10,693 nucleotides of DNA from Legionellaceae bacterium (lineage in GTDB: Bacteria > Pseudomonadota > Gammaproteobacteria > Legionellales > Legionellaceae). A program made the translations under genes and the position numbers. Positions within the stretch are counted from its first letter, which is position 1, and the number at the start of each line of letters is the position of its first letter. The stretch covers positions 1 through 10,693 of the forward strand of contig CANNIJ010000054.1 in NCBI GenBank assembly GCA_947505025.1, read 5' to 3'. Under the pieces are notes generated by a model that worked only from the letters and a program-made list of their open reading frames with translations, did no database searches and was not told the origin of the DNA. Positions 1 to 6,958 of the stretch are shown here, in pieces.

Positions 1-1370
1 ATGATGCAACCGCGGTGAGAATTTTAGTTGATACTCAAGATTTGTGCTATTTAACTTTGGCGATGATTGAACAAATTTGGCAGCAAGTACCGCATGAGTT
101 TGATGATTACATAACACAGCCCAAGCTAAATGGATATCAATCATTACATATGGCTGTAGATGGCCCAGAAGGGCGCGTTTTTGAAGTGCAAATACGTACA
201 TTTTCCATGCATGAACAAGCTGAGATGGGTGTGGCTGCACATTGGAAATACAAAGAGGGGATAATCCAAGATAAAGCGAGTTATGAGCGTAAAATTGAAT
301 GGTTACGTGAAGTTTTAGCTTGGCACCACGATATGTCGAGTAAAAATGAAGTCTTTTCAGCTATGGAATCACAGTTTATTGAGGATAGAGTGTATGTATT
401 TACACCAGATGGCGATATATTAGATTTGTCTCATGGTGTTACTGCACTAGATTTCGCCTATCATGTACACACTGATCTTGGGCATAGGTGCCGCGGAGCT
501 AAGGTTAATGGCAGAATTGTACCATTAACTTATACATTAAAAACAGGTGATTGCGTAGATATTTTAACCGGCAAAAATCCACGCCCATCAAGAGATTGGA
601 TCAATCCGCACTTGCTTTATTTAAAAACATCAAGGGCTAAAGCTAAGGTTTTACATTGGTTTAAGCAGCAGGATTCTGAAAAAAATTGCGAAGAAGGACG
701 AGAAATATTAGAAAAGTCTTTAAAAACATTAGGACTAAAAATTGAGTCAGTGACAAATTTATTATCACAATTCAGGCTGCATCATATCCACGAATTATTT
801 GTACGAATTGGCCGTGGAGAAATCAAGCTGGCACAAGTTCTTAGCCGATTATCTTCTGCAGAAAAATCAGTACCATTAATTAAAATTGCACCGCGGACTA
901 AGATTAATGATTCTGTCCGAAATGATATATGCATTGAAGGAGTAGGTCAGTTACTCACCCACATGGCGCGTTGTTGCCAACCATTGCCGGGAGATCAGGT
1001 CCTGGGTTATGTGACTTTAGGACGTGGGGTTTCGGTGCATAAACAAGATTGTCAGAATATATTACATGCGACTGAAAAACAAAAAAAACGTTTTCTAGAG
1101 GTTAGTTGGGGATCAAATAACCGTGATCGATATCAAGTTAATATTGTCATTACAGCATTTGATCGTTCGACGTTATTACGTGACATCACAGCATTACTTG
1201 CCGCTGAGCGCGTGCATGTTTTTGGGTTAGAAACCAAGACACAACCACAAGAAAACACCACAAACATTAAATTAACCCTGGAAATTGACGGCATCAACCA
1301 ATTATCACGTCTGCTTAATCAATTAGAAAATGTGCCTAATGTAATTGAGGCCAGACGCAGTATTTTATGA
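1..1370 (+). CDS. relA: RelA, GTP pyrophosphokinase ((p)ppGpp synthetase I), 5'-truncated by the window edge
   Basis: Ribosome-associated enzyme that transfers pyrophosphate from ATP to GTP or GDP to make the stringent-response alarmone (p)ppGpp. The frame is open to the left edge (first whole codon at position 3), so about 456 C-terminal residues are visible of the roughly 740 usual for RelA. The GTG at 15 lies inside the synthetase domain and is not the start. Counting residues from that GTG: the end of the synthetase domain carries an EFDD sequence at 28-31 and NGYQSLH at 39-45; a TGS domain spans about 124-185; a helical region follows; the conserved ARCCQPLPGD and a later His342/Cys346 form the zinc-finger-like domain (about 308-350); an ACT/RRM domain ends the protein (about 371-450). 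The acidic ExDD motif, rather than RxKD, is typical of synthetase-only RelA and not of bifunctional SpoT/Rel. It ends 5 bp before the convergent yggX stop. Confidence 0.97.
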   Translation, partial: DATAVRILVDTQDLCYLTLAMIEQIWQQVPHEFDDYITQPKLNGYQSLHMAVDGPEGRVFEVQIRTFSMHEQAEMGVAAHWKYKEGIIQDKASYERKIEWLREVLAWHHDMSSKNEVFSAMESQFIEDRVYVFTPDGDILDLSHGVTALDFAYHVHTDLGHRCRGAKVNGRIVPLTYTLKTGDCVDILTGKNPRPSRDWINPHLLYLKTSRAKAKVLHWFKQQDSEKNCEEGREILEKSLKTLGLKIESVTNLLSQFRLHHIHELFVRIGRGEIKLAQVLSRLSSAEKSVPLIKIAPRTKINDSVRNDICIEGVGQLLTHMARCCQPLPGDQVLGYVTLGRGVSVHKQDCQNILHATEKQKKRFLEVSWGSNNRDRYQVNIVITAFDRSTLLRDITALLAAERVHVFGLETKTQPQENTTNIKLTLEIDGINQLSRLLNQLENVPNVIEARRSIL

Positions 1371-1375
1371 GCTAT

Positions 1376-1660
1376 TTATTTTTTGCCAGAGTCTTCATTA
1401 GGCGTAAATCCAGATGGAACTTCAGATCCATCGCCAAAAAAATATTTATTCATTTCTTCTTTGAGAAAGTCTCGGGCTGATTTGTCGATCAAGCGTAATC
1501 TATACTCATTTATCAACATGGTTTGGTGTTTTAACCACATAGACCATGCATCCTGAGATACATGCTGATAGATTTTCTCACCTAAAGGGCCTGGGAATGC
1601 TGGCTCCGGCATTGCTGCTAATTTTTGTTTTAGTTTTACACAAAAAATGGTTTTATGCAT
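1376..1660 (-). CDS. yggX: YggX family Fe(2+)-trafficking / oxidative damage protection protein
   Basis: Small cytoplasmic protein of 94 residues; family members are usually about 90. YggX is linked in enterics to iron handling and protection of Fe-S clusters against oxidants. Family features seen here: the N-terminus MHKTIFC with the conserved Cys7, a segment LGEKIYQHVS at about 26-35, DAWSMWLKHQTMLINEYRL at about 37-55, and a C-terminal half with FLKEEMNKYFF followed by a short GFTP-containing tail. The ATG at 1660-1658 is the natural start because the Cys at position 7 matches the family. Its ribosome-binding site is weak (purine-rich AAAGAAA upstream on the minus strand). In many gammaproteobacteria yggX sits next to mutY; here it converges on relA and is divergent from truA, with no mutY beside it on the truA side. 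The assignment rests on recognised family sequence; its exact biochemical role is still debated. Confidence 0.93.
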   Translation of the reverse strand: MHKTIFCVKLKQKLAAMPEPAFPGPLGEKIYQHVSQDAWSMWLKHQTMLINEYRLRLIDKSARDFLKEEMNKYFFGDGSEVPSGFTPNEDSGKK

Positions 1661-1727
1661 GTTTGATTTCTTTAAATAAAATTATGTAACACAATAACAC
1701 GCTATGGTATTCACTGTACATGATCTC

Positions 1728-1759
1728 TAGACAAAACAGTCAGTGTATTATACATTGTC
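1728..1759 (+). promoter_or_regulatory. Possible truA-operon promoter/operator with an 11-bp palindrome
   Basis: This lies in the only substantial non-coding stretch (1661-1789), between divergent yggX and truA. I see a -35-like TAGACA at 1728-1733, a -10-like TATTAT at 1746-1751 (spacing only 12) or TACATT at 1751-1756 (spacing 17), and an odd palindrome TGTAT-T-ATACA at 1744-1754. GACAA at 1730-1734 and TTGTC at 1755-1759 form an outer inverted pair around it. A promoter is expected here because the next nine genes have no comparable upstream gap. The exact elements are a weak call: no hexamer pair has both good match and good spacing. I see no tRNA, no riboswitch-like fold and no clear yggX promoter in the rest of the gap. 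Confidence 0.25.
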
Positions 1760-1789
1760 GCTTTAATCGTGTGATCCTTGGATGTACAT

Positions 1790-2578
1790 ATGCGGATAGC
1801 CTTGATGGTTGAATACGATGGCAGCCATTTTCATGGCTGGCAAGCGCAAACCGGTTTACGTACCGTGCAGGGAGTTTTGGAATCAGCTCTGACCAGATTA
1901 GCCGATCATACTGTAAATGTTGTTTGTGCTGGCAGGACAGATACTGGAGTGCACGCTACTAACCAAGTCGTTCATTTTGATACGTCAGCTGTGCGTACTT
2001 TACGTGCGTGGGTACACGGAGCAAATTCTTATTTACCTAAAGATGTTTGTGTGCGTGTATGTAAAGAAATGCCGGATAATTTTCATGCTCGACACTCCGC
2101 TTTGGCGCGCCGATATCGTTATTTTATTTATAATACCCCGGTACGGCCAGCCTTGCAGCATAACCTTGCAACTTGGCAATACAGACAATTAGATCACCGG
2201 TTGATGCATACTGCAGGCCAGTTTATTGTTGGAGAGCATGACTTCACCTCGTTTCGTTCAGTTGAGTGCCAGGCTAAAACTCCAATGCGTGAAATCAAAC
2301 AACTGACGGTTACACGTCAGGGTGATTTAGTCATTGTAGATATCACAGCAAATGCTTTCTTGCATCACATGGTACGCAATGTTGTTGGAGTTTTGATGGC
2401 TATAGGGATCGGGCGCCAGCCTGTATCTTGGATTGAACAGGTATTAGCCGCAAAAGATCGTCGTTTGGGTGCCGAAACTGCACCTGCATACGGACTTTAT
2501 TTGGTTTCAGTTACTTATCCGACTGAGTTTGGTATCATTGCCGCATTAGATCATCCGCATATAGGGACCTTCCCATGA
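1790..2578 (+). CDS. truA: TruA, tRNA pseudouridine(38-40) synthase
   Basis: Cytoplasmic enzyme that isomerises uridines 38, 39 and 40 of the tRNA anticodon arm to pseudouridine. The 262-residue product is close to the family size (E. coli about 270). It has the N-terminal EYDGSHFHGWQ, the catalytic motif CAGRTDTGVHA with the nucleophile Asp at residue 51, NQVVHF, the RRYRYFIYN segment, GEHDFTSFRS, and ANAFLHHMVRNVVG near the C-terminus, all in family order. An upstream in-frame TTG at 1778 would add four residues, but the ATG at 1790 places the conserved IALMVEYDGS correctly and has GGA at 1780-1782 seven bases upstream; an in-frame stop at 1772 rules out longer forms. The stop overlaps the glnS start (ATGA, 2575-2578), so it is probably the first gene of the long plus-strand operon. 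Confidence 0.96.
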   Translation: MRIALMVEYDGSHFHGWQAQTGLRTVQGVLESALTRLADHTVNVVCAGRTDTGVHATNQVVHFDTSAVRTLRAWVHGANSYLPKDVCVRVCKEMPDNFHARHSALARRYRYFIYNTPVRPALQHNLATWQYRQLDHRLMHTAGQFIVGEHDFTSFRSVECQAKTPMREIKQLTVTRQGDLVIVDITANAFLHHMVRNVVGVLMAIGIGRQPVSWIEQVLAAKDRRLGAETAPAYGLYLVSVTYPTEFGIIAALDHPHIGTFP

Positions 2579-4233
2579 ATTCAATTTCTGCACCACGCGC
2601 ACATTTTATTCGTCAGTTGATCGAAGATGATTTGGCCAGTGGTCGTTGCACTTCTATAGTCACTCGTTTTCCTCCAGAACCAAATGGTTATTTACATATC
2701 GGTCACGCCAAGTCTATTTGTTTGAATTTCGGCCTGGCATTAGAATTTAATGGTCGATGTTATTTTCGCTTTGATGATACAAATCCTTTAAAAGAAGAGG
2801 ATGAGTATGTTCTGGCTGCCATTGAGGATGTACGTTGGCTGGGATTCAAATGGTGCGAATTGACGTATTCGTCTGATTATTATGAAGCTTTTTATTTGGG
2901 CGCACTACATTTGATACGCACTGGATTGGCGTATGTAGATACCTTGAGTATGCAAGAAATTCGAGATTATCGAGGAACACTACAAACCCCTGGACGAGAT
3001 AGTCCATGCAGAAATCGTAGCGTAGAAGAAAATCTTCTAGAATTCGAACGGATGAAAGCAGGTGAATATCCTGATGGGGCCAGGGTACTTAGGGCTAAGA
3101 TCGACATGCAATCCGGTAATATTAATCTACGTGATCCTGTTTTATACCGCGTACGCCATGTACCTCATCAACGTACAGGTTCAGCCTGGTGTATTTACCC
3201 GATGTACGATTACGCTCACCCATTATCTGATGCTTTAGAACATATTACTCACTCTTTGTGTACACTTGAATTCCAAGATCATCGTCCATTATATGATTGG
3301 TTAATTAAACATGTACCAGTACCAGCACAACCGATTCAAACTGAATTTGCGCGCTTAAATTTATCTCATACAGTTACCAGTAAACGTAAATTACGTGATT
3401 TGGTTGAAAACCATTGTGTGTCAGGTTGGAATGATCCACGGTTACCAACCTTAAAAGGGATGCGCGAGCGAGGTTACCCGCCACAGGCAATTCGTCAGTT
3501 TTGTGAAGAGATAGGTGTTTCCCGTAGTGACTCTGTGATTAACGTGGCATTATTAGAGGCATGTGTACGTAATGTATTAAATAAAACATCTAAAAGAGTG
3601 ATGTGCGTTTTAGATCCAATTAAGATTGTAATCGAAAATCTTCAGGCGGATGAAGTCCAAGATCTACAGGTTTCATTTGATCCTAATGATCCGGATGCAG
3701 AATTACGCACAGTACCTTTTGCACGTGAAATTTATATTGAACGCAGTGATTTTATGGAAGATCCACCAAAAAAATACTTTCGTTTAGCACCCGGGACCGA
3801 GGTTAGATTGCGTCATTCTTATGTTATTCGCTGTGACCGAGTAATTCATGACACACATGGTCACGTGACAGAATTACGTTGCTCCTATGATCCAGAAACA
3901 CTAGGTAAAAACCCTGAAAATCGAAAAGTAAAAGGAGTCATTCATTGGGTTGCTGCTGAGCATGCATTGCCAGTGAAAATTTTGCATTATGACAGATTAT
4001 TTGTCTCGGAAAATCCTGCTGCTGATGACGACCTTATGCACAGCCTCAATCCAAATTCATGTGCTGAGATTCAAGGATTTGCAGAGCCGGCATTGGCCAA
4101 TCTTAAAATAAAAGATGTTGTTCAATTTGAACGTCTGGGTTATTACGCAGTGAATTCAGTGGAGTTCGATAAGGTTTCTGGCTTTCATCGAGTAGTAGAA
4201 ATGAAAGATTCTTGGGGTTCAGAGCGTGCGTAA
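2575..4233 (+). CDS. glnS: GlnS, glutaminyl-tRNA synthetase
   Basis: Class I aminoacyl-tRNA synthetase that charges tRNA-Gln directly with glutamine in the cytoplasm. It is 552 residues against 554 in E. coli. Visible motifs: PPEPNGYLHIGHAKS with HIGH at 41-44, RFDDTNP at 65-71, the YPMYDYAHPLSDALE stretch at about 208-222 including Tyr211 of the amino-acid site, THSLCTLEFQDHRPLYDW, and the second ATP signature TSKRK at 268-272 (E. coli has MSKRK). The rest is the C-terminal anticodon-binding beta-barrel region, including KGVIHWV. The start ATG overlaps the truA stop and has AGGGA at 2563-2567, seven bases upstream. The 3' end overlaps cysS by 8 bases. A dedicated GlnRS implies that Gln-tRNA here need not depend on transamidation by GatCAB. 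Confidence 0.98.
   Translation: MNSISAPRAHFIRQLIEDDLASGRCTSIVTRFPPEPNGYLHIGHAKSICLNFGLALEFNGRCYFRFDDTNPLKEEDEYVLAAIEDVRWLGFKWCELTYSSDYYEAFYLGALHLIRTGLAYVDTLSMQEIRDYRGTLQTPGRDSPCRNRSVEENLLEFERMKAGEYPDGARVLRAKIDMQSGNINLRDPVLYRVRHVPHQRTGSAWCIYPMYDYAHPLSDALEHITHSLCTLEFQDHRPLYDWLIKHVPVPAQPIQTEFARLNLSHTVTSKRKLRDLVENHCVSGWNDPRLPTLKGMRERGYPPQAIRQFCEEIGVSRSDSVINVALLEACVRNVLNKTSKRVMCVLDPIKIVIENLQADEVQDLQVSFDPNDPDAELRTVPFAREIYIERSDFMEDPPKKYFRLAPGTEVRLRHSYVIRCDRVIHDTHGHVTELRCSYDPETLGKNPENRKVKGVIHWVAAEHALPVKILHYDRLFVSENPAADDDLMHSLNPNSCAEIQGFAEPALANLKIKDVVQFERLGYYAVNSVEFDKVSGFHRVVEMKDSWGSERA
4214..4217 (+). promoter_or_regulatory. Ribosome-binding site supporting the GTG start of cysS
   Basis: A GGGG run sits eight bases upstream of the GTG at 4226, within the last codons of glnS. 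It supports GTG as the real cysS start. No ATG precedes the conserved N-terminus (NLYNSLTRTKELF) in this frame, so a start further downstream would delete residues conserved in CysRS. Confidence 0.5.
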
Positions 4234-5590
4234 CTTAAATTTATATAATTCCTTAACACGCACCAAAGAACTTTTTGTGCCTATTCTAGACAACAAAGCC
4301 GGTATTTATGTTTGTGGAATGACTGTTTATGATCGATGCCACTTAGGCCATGCGCGATCTATGGTATGTTTTGATGTAATTGTGCGTTATATGCGATCTA
4401 TCGGTTACGCAGTTACATATGTGCGCAATATAACTGATATTGATGATAAAATAATTGCACGTGCACATGAGCGTGGTATTGAGATAGATGCTTTGACAGC
4501 AGAGCAAATCGCTGAAATGCATGCAGATGCGCTAGCTTTAAACTGCCTGTCTCCAGATCATGAACCGCGAGCTACCGCGCATATTAATAATATTATTAAT
4601 TTAATTGAACGCTTATTTGAAACTGGACATGCATATTTAACCGATTCAGGAGATGTTTGTTATCAAGTTGAACGCTTTAAGCCTTATGGTCAATTATCCA
4701 ACCAGGTACCAGATGATCTAATTGTAGGATCGCGGGTGGAGGTCGATTTAGATAAGCGTTCGGCATTAGATTTTGTATTATGGAAGCCAGCTAAACCAGG
4801 TGAGCCTTTTTGGGGATCTCCATGGGGTAATGGACGTCCTGGTTGGCATATTGAGTGTTCTGCAATGTCAATGCAGGTTTTAGGTGAACAGTTTGATATT
4901 CATGGCGGCGGCTTGGATTTACAATTTCCGCATCATGAAAATGAATTAGCACAAAGTGAGGCGGCTACAGGCAAGACTTTTGCAAAATATTGGCTACATG
5001 TTGGCTTACTAAAAGTAAATAATGAAAAGATGTCCAAATCTTTAGGTAATTTTTTTACAATTCAAGATGTGCTCAAAGATCAGCATCCGGAAGTGTTGCG
5101 CTATTTTTTACTAAGCAGTCAATATCGTAGTTCTTTAAACTACTCCGCAGCTCAAGTACAAGCAGCCGATCATGCACTGATGCGGTTATATCAATCGGTC
5201 AAAGGAATTGATATAACCAGTGAAATTGATAGTATTTGGGCCGATCGATTTCACAGCGCAATGTTGGATGATATTAACACGCCAGTAGCTCTTGCAGTTT
5301 TGTTTCAATTAAGCCATGAAGTTAATAAAACAAAATCATCAGTCCTAGCGTCTACATTAATTAATTTAGCTGGAATATTGGGAATATTACAACAAGATCC
5401 CCAGAGTTTTTTGCAAGGCAGACGCAGTAAATTGGATGTATTAGATGTGGAACGCCAGGTAGCCTTGCGCAACCAAGCGCGGATTAATCGGGATTGGTCT
5501 CTGGCAGATAAGGTGCGGCAGGCGCTATTGGCGCAAGGGATTGAATTAGAGGATGGGCCAGACGGTACATCTTGGCGTGTTGTTGAGTAG
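4226..5590 (+). CDS. cysS: CysS, cysteinyl-tRNA synthetase
   Basis: Class I synthetase, cytoplasmic, charging tRNA-Cys. It is 454 residues against 461 in E. coli. The N-terminus NLYNSLTRTKELF aligns with the family; VCGMTVYD carries zinc ligand Cys30; the HIGH variant is HLGH at 39-42; YVRNITDIDDKII follows; the remaining zinc ligands are Cys211 (in GWHIECSAM), His236 and Glu240 (in FPHHENE); KMSKSLGNFFT is at 268-277. The C-terminal DALR-type helical region and the short RxxxDWSLADKVRQ anticodon-binding part are present. It starts with GTG, overlapping glnS by 8 bases. A glnS-cysS pairing is also known from pseudomonads, so this junction is probably ancestral. It is followed after 26 bases by ccmC. 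Confidence 0.98.
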   Translation: MRNLNLYNSLTRTKELFVPILDNKAGIYVCGMTVYDRCHLGHARSMVCFDVIVRYMRSIGYAVTYVRNITDIDDKIIARAHERGIEIDALTAEQIAEMHADALALNCLSPDHEPRATAHINNIINLIERLFETGHAYLTDSGDVCYQVERFKPYGQLSNQVPDDLIVGSRVEVDLDKRSALDFVLWKPAKPGEPFWGSPWGNGRPGWHIECSAMSMQVLGEQFDIHGGGLDLQFPHHENELAQSEAATGKTFAKYWLHVGLLKVNNEKMSKSLGNFFTIQDVLKDQHPEVLRYFLLSSQYRSSLNYSAAQVQAADHALMRLYQSVKGIDITSEIDSIWADRFHSAMLDDINTPVALAVLFQLSHEVNKTKSSVLASTLINLAGILGILQQDPQSFLQGRRSKLDVLDVERQVALRNQARINRDWSLADKVRQALLAQGIELEDGPDGTSWRVVE

Positions 5591-5616
5591 ATATTTATGA
5601 GTAGGTTTTAAACCAT

Positions 5617-6354
5617 ATGTGGAACCGATTATACCAATTAGCTGCACCTAAAAAATTTTACACTATAACAGGCCGTTGGTTGCCCGTTATAGCTTGGTGC
5701 GCTGGATTGTTTTTACTTGCTGGCGTTATTTGGGGATTGTTTTTTGCTCCGCCTGATTATCAGCAGGGTGATGCTTTTAGAATTATTTATCTGCATGTTC
5801 CGTGCGCTTTTTTGTCCATGGCCCTATATGGATGGATGGGTGTAAGTGCCACTTTACTCTTGGTTTGGCGTATAAAAATTGCCGGCATACTCTTGATTGC
5901 ATGTGCACGTATGGGTTTTTGTATGACATTACTAGCACTTATTACTGGCAGTCTCTGGGGTAAACCCATGTGGGGAGCTTTTTGGGTTTGGGATGCACGT
6001 TTGACATCTGAGCTAATTCTATTATTTTTGTATGGTGCGATTTTGGCCTTGGCTCATGCATATAAAAATCAAGATCAATGTGATCGTTTGGTCGCAATTC
6101 TTACAATTGTAGGCTTGGTGGATTTACCCATCATTCATTACTCGGTCTATTGGTGGAATACATTGCATCAGGGTGCAACATTTTTGGCCTTAGATAAACC
6201 AAAAATACATATGAGCATGGCATATCCATTAATTCTTACTTTGCTTGGTTTTTCTTTTTATTGTATATTAATGATTCTTTTGAATTCCAGGACCGATCTG
6301 TTAGTACGTGAGCGTAGACAGGCTTGGGTTAGAGAAAAGGTAGAATGCGCATGA
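5617..6354 (+). CDS. ccmC: CcmC, haem-handling membrane protein of cytochrome c maturation
   Basis: Inner-membrane protein that binds haem on its periplasmic face and delivers it to CcmE. It has 245 residues, the same as E. coli CcmC. About six hydrophobic segments are visible. The tryptophan-rich WWD signature is WGKPMWGAFWVWDARLTSEL at about 114-133, and the two external haem-ligand histidines occur at 60 (YLHVP) and 184 (NTLHQGATF), the same positions as in E. coli. The start ATG has GAGTAGG at 5599-5605 upstream (spacing 11). The last four bases overlap ccmD (ATGA). In the common gene order ccmA and ccmB come before ccmC; here the preceding gene is cysS. Confidence 0.97.
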   Translation: MWNRLYQLAAPKKFYTITGRWLPVIAWCAGLFLLAGVIWGLFFAPPDYQQGDAFRIIYLHVPCAFLSMALYGWMGVSATLLLVWRIKIAGILLIACARMGFCMTLLALITGSLWGKPMWGAFWVWDARLTSELILLFLYGAILALAHAYKNQDQCDRLVAILTIVGLVDLPIIHYSVYWWNTLHQGATFLALDKPKIHMSMAYPLILTLLGFSFYCILMILLNSRTDLLVRERRQAWVREKVECA

Positions 6355-6506
6355 ATTCTTGGTTTTCAATGCACGGTTATGCAATTTATGTTTGGCCTTC
6401 GTATGGAATAGTTGCGTTGGTATTGGGCGTTTATGCTGTATATACAAATATTTATCGCAATCGAGTATATGCATCTTTAAAAAAAGCTAGCAGTATCAAA
6501 TCATGA
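6351..6506 (+). CDS. ccmD: CcmD, small membrane subunit of the CcmC-CcmE haem delivery complex
   Basis: A 51-residue ORF, easy to miss because of its size, fills the gap between ccmC and ccmE exactly. It overlaps both neighbours by 4 bases (ATGA at 6351-6354 and 6503-6506). The protein starts MNSWFSMHGYAIYVWPSYG, which matches the CcmD pattern of a short N-terminus with MGGYAxYVWxSYG, followed by one membrane segment (about residues 17-34) and a basic cytoplasmic tail with Arg36, Arg38, Lys44 and Lys45. CcmD is needed for release of haem-loaded CcmE from the CcmC/ABC-transporter complex. AAGG at 6337-6340 could serve as the ribosome-binding site. Confidence 0.93.
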   Translation: MNSWFSMHGYAIYVWPSYGIVALVLGVYAVYTNIYRNRVYASLKKASSIKS

Positions 6507-6955
6507 GCATGCATCCAATGCGCCGACGACGCCTGCGCTGGATCTCGAGTATGATTTTAGTGATTAGCTTGGCTGTTGGTTTAATGCTCTACGCATTACG
6601 TCAAAATATAAGTTTGTTCTACAGTCCCAGTCAATTAATTTCGGGACAAGCACCGCAGTCCCAGGCGATTCGTGCCGGTGGATTAGTTGTTTCAGGGAGT
6701 TTAGTGCATAGCAAATTTGATTTAAATATTAGGTTTAAACTAACCGATCAAAAAAAAATAATCCAAGTTATTTACCAGGGGATACTGCCTGATCTTTTTC
6801 GAGAAGGACAAGGGGTGGTAGTGCAAGGAGTATGGGGTAAAGATCATATCTTTATTGCTTCAAGTGTATTAGCTAAACATGATGAGAATTATATGCCTCC
6901 AGAAGTCCAGGCAGCATTAAAGGCATCAAATACAAATCAGGTGCGGAAGGGTTGA
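6503..6955 (+). CDS. ccmE: CcmE, periplasmic haem chaperone
   Basis: Membrane-anchored periplasmic protein that holds haem covalently and passes it to CcmF. It has 150 residues. A basic N-terminus (RRRRLRW at 7-13) leads into one membrane anchor (about 14-31), then the OB-fold domain with LYALRQNISLFYSPSQL, GGLVVSGSLV, YQGILPDLFREGQGVVVQG, and the C-terminal signature LAKHDENYMPPE. The haem-binding His is residue 126 and the conserved Tyr is 130 (E. coli His130 and Tyr134). This is the HxxxY class, not the cysteine variant of some archaea and Desulfovibrio. The start overlaps the ccmD stop. An internal ATG two codons in (6509) is also possible and would not change the domain content. ccmF begins three bases after the stop. 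Confidence 0.97.
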   Translation: MSMHPMRRRRLRWISSMILVISLAVGLMLYALRQNISLFYSPSQLISGQAPQSQAIRAGGLVVSGSLVHSKFDLNIRFKLTDQKKIIQVIYQGILPDLFREGQGVVVQGVWGKDHIFIASSVLAKHDENYMPPEVQAALKASNTNQVRKG

Positions 6956-6958
6956 TTT

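Noticed and set aside
15..17. GTG as start of the relA-like gene
   Set aside because: The frame continues to the left edge and the GTG lies within the conserved synthetase domain, so the gene is cut by the window and does not begin here.
1778..1789. TTG start adding four residues to TruA
   Set aside because: The ATG at 1790 fits the family N-terminus and has a GGA at suitable spacing; the TTG has no better ribosome-binding site.
1661..1789. tRNA or small RNA gene in the yggX-truA gap
   Set aside because: No cloverleaf arms, GTTCRA-like T-loop or hairpin-plus-T-run could be found by reading either strand.
1917..2192. Open frame of 91 codons on the plus strand inside truA
   Set aside because: It is wholly contained in a clearly conserved truA and gives a low-complexity, family-less translation; treated as a shadow frame.
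3376..3390. Threonine in place of methionine in the GlnRS KMSKS-like motif (TSKRK)
   Set aside because: This looked like an active-site change, but as I recall VTSKRKL also occurs in pseudomonad GlnRS, so it is probably normal variation.
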